A stretch of DNA of 11,063 bases from an uncultured Ruminococcus sp. (GCA_910577575.1 CAJTOG010000064.1:1-11063), one strand, 5' to 3'; shown: positions 1 to 5,624, counted from the stretch's first letter. A program made the numbers and translations. The notes: generated by a model not told the origin, from the sequence alone.

Positions 1-264
1 AATCGTCAGTACAACAGTGCTTCCCGTGAAGAAGCTAACAAACAGTTTTCACGCTCTTGTGAGGCTTGCTGTACAATGTTCAGATGTGCAGATGATATTA
101 TGGTGCGGTGTGGTTGTTTCAGTGGTGCTTTGACAGACTTTGAAAAGAAAGTCAAAGAAACTCATGGTGATAGCAAGTATGCAAAAGAATATCTTGCTTG
201 TATTGAAGCTGCCAAGATTCATTTTGGCATAAAGGATAATTCAAAATCACAGGCAAAAAGCTAA
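1..264 (+). CDS. C-terminal part of an unknown Cys-rich protein (5' truncated)
   Basis: The frame is open from the first base of the window to the TAA at 262-264, leaving 87 residues of a protein whose start lies outside. The visible N-terminal half is rich in cysteine: SCEACC (visible residues 19-24), then FRCADDIMVRCGC (27-39), giving Cys at 20, 23, 24, 29, 37 and 39. This spacing suggests metal binding. The C-terminal half is charged and probably helical. An internal ATG at 76 is possible, but no Shine-Dalgarno sequence precedes it and the upstream codons read as normal protein, so I treat this as a truncated gene. I do not recognise the family. It is followed by a 62-base gap holding a hairpin, so it may end a transcription unit. 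Confident it is coding; function unknown. Confidence 0.6.
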   Translation, partial: NRQYNSASREEANKQFSRSCEACCTMFRCADDIMVRCGCFSGALTDFEKKVKETHGDSKYAKEYLACIEAAKIHFGIKDNSKSQAKS

Positions 265-269
265 AACCT

Positions 270-298
270 CTATGATATAAAAGACTATTATATCATAG
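270..298. repeat. Perfect 11-bp inverted repeat (hairpin or operator)
   Basis: CTATGATATAA (270-280) and its exact reverse complement TTATATCATAG (288-298) flank a 7-base spacer. It lies between the stop of the truncated first gene and the ribosome binding site of the next. No T-run follows, so it is not a standard intrinsic terminator. The AT-rich dyad fits either a repressor-type operator or a weak mRNA hairpin. Confidence 0.6.
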
Positions 299-326
299 GA
301 ACAAAGAAAATGAGAAAGGAAATATT

Positions 327-536
327 ATGTTGAGATGTCAAAAATGTAATAGTAATAAAATATATTCAGTAGAGTTTCGTACTGATTATGCAAAGCCAAG
401 GAATTTTTATCCTGCAAATAAATATTTACCAATTATAGAAGATGAGGAAATGCCGTATTATATGGATGGATATTATTGTATGGATTGTGATTTATTTTGT
501 AGTACTTACGATAATAAACAATCAAATTCTTTATAA
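327..536 (+). CDS. Small zinc-ribbon protein, unknown function
   Basis: A 69-residue protein with two CxxC knuckles, C4-x2-C7 near the N-terminus and C51-x2-C54 near the C-terminus, plus C58. This is the layout of a short zinc ribbon. The segment between the knuckles is rich in aromatic and acidic residues (several Tyr, IIEDEEMPYYMDGYY). The start is supported by AAAGGA at 315-320, six bases before the ATG. It sits between the hairpin at 270-298 and the PP-loop enzyme gene, with a 52-base gap to the latter. Short zinc-ribbon proteins are common in Firmicutes phage accessory regions and usually have no known role; DNA, RNA or protein binding are all possible. I cannot name a family. Confidence 0.65.
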   Translation: MLRCQKCNSNKIYSVEFRTDYAKPRNFYPANKYLPIIEDEEMPYYMDGYYCMDCDLFCSTYDNKQSNSL

Positions 537-588
537 GTAAAATAAAGTATAATTTCTTTCAAAAATTAAATATAAAGGAGTTTTAAAA

Positions 589-1365
589 ATGGAATATATT
601 CTTTCTCTCAGCTACGGAAAAGACAGTCTGGCTTGTCTGGGTGCGATTGAAGAATTAGGCTTGCCGCTTGACAGAATAATTCATGCTGAAATTTGGGCAA
701 CAAAAACAATTCCTGCCGACTTGCCGCCGATGATTGAGTTCAAGAGAAAAGCAGATAAACTCATAAAAGACCGCTACGGAATAACTGTTGAACACGTTTC
801 TGCTGACGTAACTTATGAAGATGTATTTTATCGCATCACAAAACCCCATGGAAAAAGTATAAATTCAGGGCGTATAAACGGATTTCCTATGATAAGAAGT
901 GCTTGGTGTAACAGTAAATTAAAGGTAAAAGCATTAAATAAAATTGATAAAAATGCAGTTTCATACATCGGTATCGCCTACGACGAACCAAAACGTTTTA
1001 AGGTGTTTTCAGACAAAAAAATATCTCCCCTTGTCATGGCAGAATGGACTGAAAAAATATGTTATGACTGGTGTGATGAAAATAATTTGCTGTCACCAAT
1101 TTATAATTCAGCAAGTCGAGGAGGCTGTTGGTTCTGTCACAATCAGAGCGTGAATCAACTTAGATTACTCAGAAAAAATTACCCTGAATACTGGAAATTA
1201 CTTTTAAAATGGGATGAAGTATCACTGATAACTTTTAAGCCCAATCATACTCTGCATGATTTTGAAAAAAGATTTTCACTTGAAGATAAAGGTTACATAC
1301 AACCAAATGACAGAAAATTCAGATGGAGTTGTATTGATGAAGATTTGCAATTACCATTGATATAA
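589..1365 (+). CDS. PP-loop ATPase, phosphoadenosine phosphosulfate reductase-like
   Basis: A 258-residue protein whose N-terminus carries the PP-loop SYGKDS (residues 8-13) in the context ILSLSYGKDSLACLGAI, the ATP-pyrophosphatase signature of the PAPS reductase/adenine nucleotide alpha hydrolase superfamily. Later come RSAWCNSKLK (C107) and GGCWFCHNQS (C180, C183). One Cys plus a CxxC in the second half suggests a metal or Fe-S site, as in DndC-like and related members. The family activates substrates by adenylation, often for sulfur transfer; the substrate here is unknown. No DndB, DndD or DndE neighbours are visible, so a phosphorothioation role is not supported. AAGGAG at 575-580 lies eight bases before the ATG. 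Phage-borne copies are frequent, and DNA or tRNA modification are the usual guesses. The fold is confident, the function is not. Confidence 0.85.
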   Translation: MEYILSLSYGKDSLACLGAIEELGLPLDRIIHAEIWATKTIPADLPPMIEFKRKADKLIKDRYGITVEHVSADVTYEDVFYRITKPHGKSINSGRINGFPMIRSAWCNSKLKVKALNKIDKNAVSYIGIAYDEPKRFKVFSDKKISPLVMAEWTEKICYDWCDENNLLSPIYNSASRGGCWFCHNQSVNQLRLLRKNYPEYWKLLLKWDEVSLITFKPNHTLHDFEKRFSLEDKGYIQPNDRKFRWSCIDEDLQLPLI

Positions 1366-1399
1366 TGTAAAAATAAGCGAATTTAAAGGAATGGTAAAA

Positions 1400-1657
1400 A
1401 TGAAAAATTTTCTAATTGAACTAAACGGAATGTATTTACAAGGATTTGTGCCAAATAAGTTTTATGAAGAATCTTCGCATGGAATCCAGACAGAACGGTA
1501 TTCAGGTGCAGAGTTTGACCCTGTGTTTTCTGAAGAAGAAAAATGGTTTGACCCGATTACAGCAGCAGGTTATTTGAAAACGCTTGCCGAGACTGAGAGA
1601 TGGAACGGCGACAATACTGATAAAAAATACAGTGTTTCGGTGAAAGGTGAAATGTAA
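1400..1657 (+). CDS. Small phage protein of unknown function
   Basis: An 85-residue protein. I chose the ATG at 1400 rather than the in-frame ATG at 1391 because AAAGGA (1385-1390) is nine bases before 1400 but directly abuts 1391. It has no cysteines, signal peptide or membrane segment. A central stretch, KWFDPITAAGYLKTLAE, and a following tryptophan resemble short conserved segments in other small Firmicutes phage proteins. This is only an impression; I cannot name a family. It follows the PP-loop enzyme after 34 bases and precedes the YopX gene by 23 bases, so it is probably in the same operon. Confidence 0.6.
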   Translation: MKNFLIELNGMYLQGFVPNKFYEESSHGIQTERYSGAEFDPVFSEEEKWFDPITAAGYLKTLAETERWNGDNTDKKYSVSVKGEM

Positions 1658-1680
1658 TGATTGAAAAGGAGATTGTAAAA

Positions 1681-2079
1681 ATGAGAGAAATTTTGTTCAG
1701 AGGGAAGGATGTTATAACTGACGATTGGATTTATGGTGTTCCTGTTTCAAATGGATACATCACATGCATTTTTAAACTTACTGATGGGGTGTCCGAAATG
1801 ACAGGATTTCAGGTCAAGACCGAAACAGTTGGACAGTACACGGGGCTTTGCGACAGAAACGGTAAGAAGATTTTTGAAGGAGATATCATTGAATACGAAG
1901 AGCAATATGGTATTGCACGTTATTCTGTAGCTTATAGAAACAAGTCAGCTTGTTTTTGTGTCAAGAGTTGCAATGATATTATAATGGGAGATTTTACGTT
2001 TTATGATTCAAAAAAGTGTAAAGTAATAGGAAACGTTCATAGCAATCTTGAATTACTGGGAGCAACTGAAAATGACTGA
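1681..2079 (+). CDS. YopX family phage protein
   Basis: A 132-residue protein with the hallmarks of the YopX family, first seen in Bacillus phage SPbeta. It opens MREILFRGK, has a central VGQYTGLCDRNGKKIFEGD, and ends VIGNVHSNLELL. The family is widespread in Firmicutes phages; structural work shows beta-rich multimers, but no biochemical role is established. The start at 1681 is set by AAAAGGAG at 1664-1671, nine bases upstream. An in-frame ATG at 1657 overlaps the previous stop but lacks a ribosome binding site, and family members normally begin MREI or MKEI. The 3' end overlaps the next gene by eight bases. The family call is confident and the function unknown. Confidence 0.9.
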   Translation: MREILFRGKDVITDDWIYGVPVSNGYITCIFKLTDGVSEMTGFQVKTETVGQYTGLCDRNGKKIFEGDIIEYEEQYGIARYSVAYRNKSACFCVKSCNDIIMGDFTFYDSKKCKVIGNVHSNLELLGATEND

Positions 2080-2251
2080 AATGAAGAAAATATGCAGAAA
2101 TTGTAAATATGCTGTAGTAAGACAGAAATATGATGACAATACACCTAACGTAATATGCATGAAACGTACTAAACTTGAAAAAGGTCGGATATTTCTTACA
2201 CAGGAAGATGCCAATTGCCGTAATTATTTTAAACCAATAGGAGAAATTTAA
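2072..2251 (+). CDS. Small Cys-rich phage protein
   Basis: A 59-residue protein with cysteines at 8, 11, 29 and 49 (ICRNCKYA, NVICMKR, DANCRNYF), consistent with a small zinc site. The start at 2072 overlaps the YopX stop (ATGACTGA) and has GGGAG at 2058-2062, nine bases upstream. An in-frame TTG at 2048 lies inside YopX with no ribosome binding site and is less likely; ATG 2081 is a second option. Short proteins of the type CxNCxY...C...CxxF recur in Firmicutes phage early regions, without known function. The overlaps with both neighbours suggest translational coupling. Confidence 0.65.
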   Translation: MTEMKKICRNCKYAVVRQKYDDNTPNVICMKRTKLEKGRIFLTQEDANCRNYFKPIGEI

Positions 2252-2252
2252 A

Positions 2253-2612
2253 ATGATGGAACGACTGACAAAACGTGATGGAATATTGGTACATACCGTA
2301 TATCTTGGAGACTGTGGAACGGCAAATATTTTAGACCGTCTTGCGGAATATGAAGATACAGGGTTGCAGCCTTATCATATTTCAGATGTATTTAAAGACT
2401 ATCATAAGCTTGTTGATGAAAACACTGAGTTAAAAAGATTATTAAAATCGTCAATTGAACATATAAAAATGCTGTCAGACAATATATGTTGCAGAGAATG
2501 TCGTAACGGTCTTGGTTGTGATAAATGTCAATTGTATGTTACTGATAATTGTGATGTGAAATGGCGGCTCATTGACAAGGCTTTGAAGATGCTGAAAGGA
2601 GAAGAAAAATGA
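2253..2612 (+). CDS. Phage protein with LAEYEDTGL motif and Cys-rich C-terminal half
   Basis: A 119-residue protein. The N-terminal half carries RLTKRDGILV and LDRLAEYEDTGLQP (residues 28-40), a signature that recurs in many uncharacterised Firmicutes phage proteins. A helical, heptad-like segment follows (about 46-75, HKLVDENTELKRLLKSSIE). A Cys cluster comes next, at residues 79, 80, 83, 89, 92 and 100, suggesting metal binding. AGGAG at 2239-2243 lies nine bases before the ATG at 2253; a second ATG at 2256 cannot be excluded. It begins one base after the previous stop and ends overlapping the next start by four bases (ATGA). Function is unknown; the helical segment may mediate dimerisation. 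Confidence 0.7.
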   Translation: MMERLTKRDGILVHTVYLGDCGTANILDRLAEYEDTGLQPYHISDVFKDYHKLVDENTELKRLLKSSIEHIKMLSDNICCRECRNGLGCDKCQLYVTDNCDVKWRLIDKALKMLKGEEK

Positions 2613-3013
2613 ATCAGAAATCTTGTAAAAAATGTGGAAGCATTTCCTTGTATACAAAGTCAAAGGGAAATCAGACAGGTTTGTATTGCAGTGATTGCGG
2701 AGCATGGATAAAATGGCTGAACAAAGACGAAATCAGAGCATTTGAGCATGAAATATTAAAGACCAGCGAAACATCTCGTCATGGTGAATGGATACCATGC
2801 AGTGAACGACTTCCGGAAAGTGAAGAACCTGAAGTATTATGCCTTGTTACTTATCAGGATTTTAATGTATCTGAGTGTAAGTGGGAAAATGCAAGGCTTG
2901 GCATTATGTCCTATCTTACAAAACACCGGATATGGAATACTAAAGCACTTGTCAGTGTATTGGCTTGGATGCCGTTGCCTGAGCCTTATAAGGAGCAGAA
3001 AAACAATGGTTGA
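2609..3013 (+). CDS. Zinc-ribbon plus DUF551 protein
   Basis: A 134-residue two-part protein. Residues 6-30 form a zinc ribbon (SCKKCG and YCSDCG; Cys 6, 9, 27, 30). Residues about 59-128 match DUF551, with the family's opening GEWIPCSERLPES and closing VLAWMPLPEPY. DUF551 occurs in phages and prophages of Gram-negative and Gram-positive bacteria and has no known function. AAAGGAGAAG around 2597-2606 serves as ribosome binding site, and the ATG overlaps the previous stop as ATGA. The fusion of a zinc ribbon to DUF551 is a slight oddity, since the domain often stands alone or follows other short modules. Family assignment is fairly sure. Confidence 0.8.
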   Translation: MNQKSCKKCGSISLYTKSKGNQTGLYCSDCGAWIKWLNKDEIRAFEHEILKTSETSRHGEWIPCSERLPESEEPEVLCLVTYQDFNVSECKWENARLGIMSYLTKHRIWNTKALVSVLAWMPLPEPYKEQKNNG

Positions 3014-3368
3014 TTTTGATACAAGAAGAACTGTGATGTCAAAGCCGTTCAGTATTTCAGTACATAAAAATACTTTCATTGATTATCTTGAAATAATTCT
3101 TGATGAATCGGGAGAGGCATATTATGCTGTTCTAAGTCATCAGGAATGGCTCATAGAATACGGGTGCAAAAAAATCAATATATCCAAAGAAACTTTTGAA
3201 TTTATGTGTCCGCCTGAAATGCACTTCAACTATATTGAATGGCTTACAAAAATTACTGAATGTGTGGCTGTCTGGGATATTGAATATGTCGGCAGTCTGA
3301 ACCGTCATCAGAAGGCGATGCTTGAGTTACTAAAGCTGAACGGTTTGTATAAAGGAGAAATTTTATGA
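3006..3368 (+). CDS. Unknown phage protein
   Basis: A 120-residue protein. The start at 3006 overlaps the end of the DUF551 gene by eight bases and has AAGGAG (2990-2995) ten bases upstream; ATG 3036 is an alternative with a weaker site. The frame is open further upstream, but that part only mirrors the DUF551 gene in another frame. The sequence looks mixed alpha/beta, with many aromatic residues (YLEIILDESGEAYYAVL, HFNYIEWLTKI) and no clear motif, signal or membrane helix. I do not recognise the family. Its TGA overlaps the ATG of the RNA ligase gene as ATGA, so the two are probably translationally coupled. Confidence 0.65.
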   Translation: MVDFDTRRTVMSKPFSISVHKNTFIDYLEIILDESGEAYYAVLSHQEWLIEYGCKKINISKETFEFMCPPEMHFNYIEWLTKITECVAVWDIEYVGSLNRHQKAMLELLKLNGLYKGEIL

Positions 3369-3976
3369 AAAAGATGCCAACATTATTTAAACGAGTATTA
3401 GATAGAAACAGAATTGCTGAAATTCTGCCCGAAATAACAGATGGCTGTGAAGAAGCATTCCTGCACGGTGAAGCAACGCTGAAATGGGACGGTTCATGCT
3501 GTGCGATTATAAACGGTGAACTTTACAAAAGATATGACGCAAAGAACGGCAAGCCTGTTCTGGAGGGTGCTATCAAGTGTCAGGAGGAACCTGACCCTAT
3601 TACAGGACATCTGCCCTGCTGGGTAAAGTGCGACAAAAATAATCCGGAGGACAAGTGGTTCTGGGCTGCTTATGATAACACTCTCAATATGATAAATATA
3701 CGTTTATCAGACTTGGATTTTCTTTCAGACAGTGTGCGACTTTCATATGGTACTTATGAGGCGGTCGGAGAACATTTTAACGGCAATCCATACAAGGTTG
3801 AATCAGATTGTTTATTCCCGCATGGAAAAAGAAAACTTGACGTTGAACGCACTTTCGAGAGCGTTCAAAAGTTCCTTGCTGAAAATTACATTGAGGGCAT
3901 TGTGTTCTGGTTGAACGGTAAGCCTGTATGCAAAATAAAACGTTCTGACTTCGGTTATGAATGGAATGGGAGGTAA
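3365..3976 (+). CDS. RNA ligase, RLIG1/C12orf29-like (DUF5565)
   Basis: A 203-residue nucleotidyltransferase of the ATP-dependent RNA ligase superfamily. Motif I is LKWDGSCC, with K40 as the expected adenylated lysine. Other recognisable parts are YKRYDAK (54-60), GHLPCWV (81-87) with KNN (91-93), a motif III-like segment YEAVGEHFNGNPY (131-143), FPHG (151-154), motif IV IEGIVFW (176-182; E177) and motif V CKIKRSDFG (189-197; K190, K192). From memory, the order and wording of these blocks (KxDGxCC, GHxPxWV, NGNPY, PHG, IEGIVW, IKxxxxxG) match vertebrate C12orf29/RLIG1, a 5'-3' RNA ligase, better than T4 Rnl1 or Rnl2. The likely reaction joins 5'-phosphate and 3'-OH RNA ends, for example in broken tRNA. 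The start uses an AAAGGAG site at 3352-3358 and overlaps the previous stop. No kinase partner is visible. Confidence 0.85.
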   Translation: MKKMPTLFKRVLDRNRIAEILPEITDGCEEAFLHGEATLKWDGSCCAIINGELYKRYDAKNGKPVLEGAIKCQEEPDPITGHLPCWVKCDKNNPEDKWFWAAYDNTLNMINIRLSDLDFLSDSVRLSYGTYEAVGEHFNGNPYKVESDCLFPHGKRKLDVERTFESVQKFLAENYIEGIVFWLNGKPVCKIKRSDFGYEWNGR

Positions 3977-3979
3977 AAT

Positions 3980-4324
3980 ATGAACAGCTCAGTAACCTGC
4001 GACAGATGCGGACATGATTTTGAAATAACTGATAACTTCGGAGAAATTCGCAGGGGCGATATTACAGTGCAGTATTTTCGCTGTCCTGAATGCAAAGCAA
4101 AATATCATGTTCTGACTACAAATCCTGCCATGCGCAAGCTGATTGACCGTCGTTCTGCGATTCAGAATAAAATATCAAAAGGACGTAAAGGGGTGCTTCC
4201 GGCCGGAACTGCACAGAAGCTTCAGCATGAACTCAACAGAACAATTGCACAGCAGAAAAAATTAATGCCCGGTCTGAAAAAAATCGGCAAAGAAATTCTT
4301 GATGAAACTTCCCGAAACTGTTGA
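3980..4324 (+). CDS. Zinc-ribbon protein with basic helical tail
   Basis: A 114-residue protein. Residues 7-38 form a zinc ribbon (TCDRCGHDFEI and YFRCPECKAKY; Cys 7, 10, 35, 38). The rest, about 50-114, is strongly basic and probably helical or coiled (KLQHELNRTIAQQKKLMPGLKKI), suggesting nucleic acid binding or oligomerisation. GGGAGG at 3968-3973 lies six bases before the ATG, and the gene starts three bases after the RNA ligase stop. Proteins with this layout are common in Firmicutes phages as hypotheticals. The tight linkage to the ligase hints at co-expression but proves no partnership. Confidence 0.7.
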   Translation: MNSSVTCDRCGHDFEITDNFGEIRRGDITVQYFRCPECKAKYHVLTTNPAMRKLIDRRSAIQNKISKGRKGVLPAGTAQKLQHELNRTIAQQKKLMPGLKKIGKEILDETSRNC

Positions 4325-4368
4325 CTTTGCAGCTGATTTGCAGTAAAATTATAAGGGAGGGATAAAAA

Positions 4369-4830
4369 ATGACACTTGAAACAAAATTGCAGATTGAAGT
4401 GCTGAAACTGCTTGAGGACAAACATTTAGCGTCATGGTACGCAGAAGACAAAAAATATATTTACATCACAACAAACGGAATCTATGGAATACGTATTCCG
4501 AAAAATAAATTTTTCCTGAACTGTGACTATATGAAGCCAATGCCGATGCTGATATCGAACTTTATTCCTGACCGGACCGATAAATTACACAGATTAACCG
4601 TTACAGATGAAAAACTGGATATGGTTGTGGGAACAGGAGCAATTCTGAGATGCAGTCAGTTTGATACCTGCATCAATTCTAAAATACTGAAGAAAATCTT
4701 TAAAAAGAAATGCAGATTATACTCAAAGGACAGCAAATCGCCTGTATATTTTGTTCTTAAAGGTGAAATTTACGCCGTTGTTATGCCAATTGATATGTCA
4801 GAAAAGGATAAGAATCATGCTGAAGTATAA
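4369..4830 (+). CDS. Unknown phage protein
   Basis: A 153-residue protein with AGGGAGG at 4354-4360, eight bases before the ATG. The N-terminus is a predicted helix (LETKLQIEVLKLLEDKHL), followed by a beta-rich stretch (KYIYITTNGIYGIRIP) and a C-terminal PVYFVLKGEIYAVVMPID. Similar endings appear in uncharacterised phage proteins I can recall only vaguely, so I give no family name. It has no cysteine knuckles, signal peptide or membrane segment. It follows a 44-base gap after the zinc-ribbon gene and overlaps the next small gene by 14 bases. Coding status is well supported; function unknown. Confidence 0.7.
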   Translation: MTLETKLQIEVLKLLEDKHLASWYAEDKKYIYITTNGIYGIRIPKNKFFLNCDYMKPMPMLISNFIPDRTDKLHRLTVTDEKLDMVVGTGAILRCSQFDTCINSKILKKIFKKKCRLYSKDSKSPVYFVLKGEIYAVVMPIDMSEKDKNHAEV

Positions 4831-4969
4831 AATGAAGTGTCCGAAGTGCAGGAAGAGAGTGTTTGACATAGGCGGAGTAATGCAGGAAGTTCCGATTGTT
4901 GTGGAGCTGAAATGTCCACACTGTAAAAGTATTGTCAGAATAGTCTGCAGCGGCAAGGATAATAATTAA
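4817..4969 (+). CDS. 50-aa double-CxxC zinc-ribbon protein (Com-like layout)
   Basis: A 50-residue protein with two CxxC knuckles, MKCPKC (C8, C11) and LKCPHCKS (C33, C36), plus C44. The layout resembles the small Com-type zinc-finger proteins of phages, where Mu Com is a translational activator; the similarity is only in size and knuckle spacing. I chose ATG 4817 because AAGGA at 4804-4808 lies eight bases upstream; ATG 4832 is an alternative. The gene overlaps the previous one by 14 bases. Its last codons (AAT AAT TAA) lie inside the left copy of the 45-bp direct repeat that brackets the toxin-antitoxin module, so the C-terminus may have been altered when that repeat arose. Confidence 0.65.
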   Translation: MLKYKMKCPKCRKRVFDIGGVMQEVPIVVELKCPHCKSIVRIVCSGKDNN

Positions 4970-4998
4970 ATCATAAAAATATATTAAACTGCTTGACA
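4954..4998 (+). repeat. Direct repeat, left copy (flanks toxin-antitoxin module)
   Basis: This 45-base sequence recurs at 5555-5600. From 4961 to 4998 the two copies match at 37 of 38 positions (T4985 versus G5587). The weaker left end adds one substitution and one single-base gap. The repeat begins inside the end of the upstream coding sequence and stops exactly at the last base of the TTGACA box. Beyond that the two sequences diverge completely. Confidence 0.9.
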
Positions 4999-5022
4999 AA
5001 GTATATACAAATGTGATATAAT
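4993..5022 (+). promoter_or_regulatory. Promoter of the toxin-antitoxin operon
   Basis: Perfect -35 box TTGACA (4993-4998) and perfect -10 box TATAAT (5017-5022) separated by 18 bases, with an extended -10 TG at 5014-5015. Transcription should begin near 5029. The antitoxin ribosome binding site AAGGGAG (5031-5037) follows at once, so the leader is almost absent. Confidence 0.85.
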
Positions 5023-5029
5023 GCTATAT
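5016..5029. promoter_or_regulatory. Possible autorepression operator over the -10 box
   Basis: ATATA-ATGC-TATAT is a 5-bp-arm dyad lying on the -10 box and likely start site. RelB/DinJ antitoxins repress their own promoters by binding such short palindromes. The arms are only A/T, so chance is a real alternative. Confidence 0.35.
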
Positions 5030-5046
5030 GAAGGGAGTTGTTGATT

Positions 5047-5307
5047 ATGACACAGGTTAATTTCAGAATTGATGAAGATGTCAAGAATAATGCAGAAGAA
5101 GCGTTAAAGGAAATGGGACTTACAATGTCAGCAGCTATCACAATGTTTCTTGTGAAAGTCGGAAGGGAAAAGCGTATACCGTTTGAAATCACAGCCGACC
5201 CGTTCTATAGTGCTGAAAATATCGCTGAACTTGAAAGAAGAATAGCAGGCATCAGGAACGGAACGAGCATTCTTAAAGAGCATGATTTGATTGAGGTTGA
5301 CGAATGA
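5047..5307 (+). CDS. relB: RelB/DinJ-family antitoxin
   Basis: An 86-residue antitoxin. The N-terminal half (TQVNFRIDEDVKNNAEEAL, then MGLTMSAAITMFLVKVG) is a ribbon-helix-helix DNA-binding domain of the RelB/DinJ family, followed by REKRIPFEI, typical of DinJ. The C-terminal half, from about residue 55, is acidic and helical and should wrap and block the toxin. ATG 5047 is supported by AAGGGAG (5031-5037), nine bases upstream; TTG codons at 5038 and 5041 are too close to that site. The stop overlaps the toxin start as ATGA, the usual translational coupling. It probably represses its own strong promoter. The pairing with a YoeB toxin rather than a RelE/YafQ toxin is notable: E. coli YoeB is paired with YefM, a different fold. 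Confidence 0.9.
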   Translation: MTQVNFRIDEDVKNNAEEALKEMGLTMSAAITMFLVKVGREKRIPFEITADPFYSAENIAELERRIAGIRNGTSILKEHDLIEVDE

Positions 5308-5567
5308 AACTGCTCTGGCATGACAAAGCATGGGAAGAATATCTGTACTGGCAGACACAGGACAAGAAAACGCTGAAGAAGATTAACCGTCTTTTGACTG
5401 ATATAAGCAGAAGCGGTTACAATTGTGCAGGAAAATCAGAACCTCTGAAGGGAAATTTGTCAGGCTGCTGGAGTGTAAGAATTGACGAAAAAAACAGAAT
5501 TGTATTCAGATTGGCTGAAGAGCAGATTGAAATTATTCAGTGTGGTACGCATTACAAAGATAAATAA
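5304..5567 (+). CDS. yoeB: YoeB/Txe-family ribosome-dependent mRNA endonuclease toxin
   Basis: An 87-residue toxin aligning over its full length with E. coli YoeB (84 residues). Shared segments include the opening KLLWHDKAWEEYLYWQ, QDKKTLKKIN, SEPLKGNLSGCWS, RIDEKNRIVF and the ending THY. The residues reported as catalytic in YoeB fall at the same positions: E46, R65, H83 and Y84, so the toxin should be active. YoeB binds the ribosomal A site and cleaves mRNA, arresting translation. The protein extends three residues (KDK) past the usual terminal HY. The start overlaps the antitoxin stop by four bases; no separate ribosome binding site is needed. The 3' end and stop codon fall inside the right copy of the direct repeat. 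Confidence 0.95.
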   Translation: MKLLWHDKAWEEYLYWQTQDKKTLKKINRLLTDISRSGYNCAGKSEPLKGNLSGCWSVRIDEKNRIVFRLAEEQIEIIQCGTHYKDK

Positions 5568-5600
5568 TTAAATCATAAAAATATATGAAACTGCTTGACA
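5555..5600 (+). repeat. Direct repeat, right copy (flanks toxin-antitoxin module)
   Basis: Near-identical to 4954-4998, offset by 602 bases over the core. It contains the last codons and stop of the toxin gene and ends at a TTGACA box that serves a second promoter. The stop codon TAA at 5565-5567 is read here in a different register from that of the left copy. Confidence 0.9.
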
Positions 5601-5624
5601 GAAAATAATCAGGTATGGTATAAT
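5595..5624 (+). promoter_or_regulatory. Strong promoter for the structured RNA and possibly the replication module
   Basis: Perfect -35 TTGACA (5595-5600), 18-base spacer, perfect -10 TATAAT (5619-5624) with extended -10 TG at 5616-5617. Its architecture is the same as the toxin-antitoxin promoter, but the spacer sequence differs. The predicted start is near 5631. It is the last clear promoter before the helicase. Confidence 0.85.

Noticed and set aside
541..560. TATAAT at 548-553 as a promoter for the PP-loop enzyme
   Set aside because: No convincing -35 box lies 16-19 bases upstream, and the region is very AT-rich, so a chance match is likely.
589..1365. DndC, part of a phosphorothioation system
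   Set aside because: The PP-loop and Cys layout are compatible, but the protein is shorter than DndC and no other dnd gene is present.
2781..3005. Upstream extension of the frame that starts at 3006
   Set aside because: This stretch overlaps the DUF551 coding region in another frame, has no site at 2781, and the AAGGAG at 2990-2995 fits the start at 3006.
4325..4368. TTTGCAG repeated at short distance before the gene at 4369
   Set aside because: The two copies are direct and only seven bases long, with no hairpin or promoter context; likely chance.
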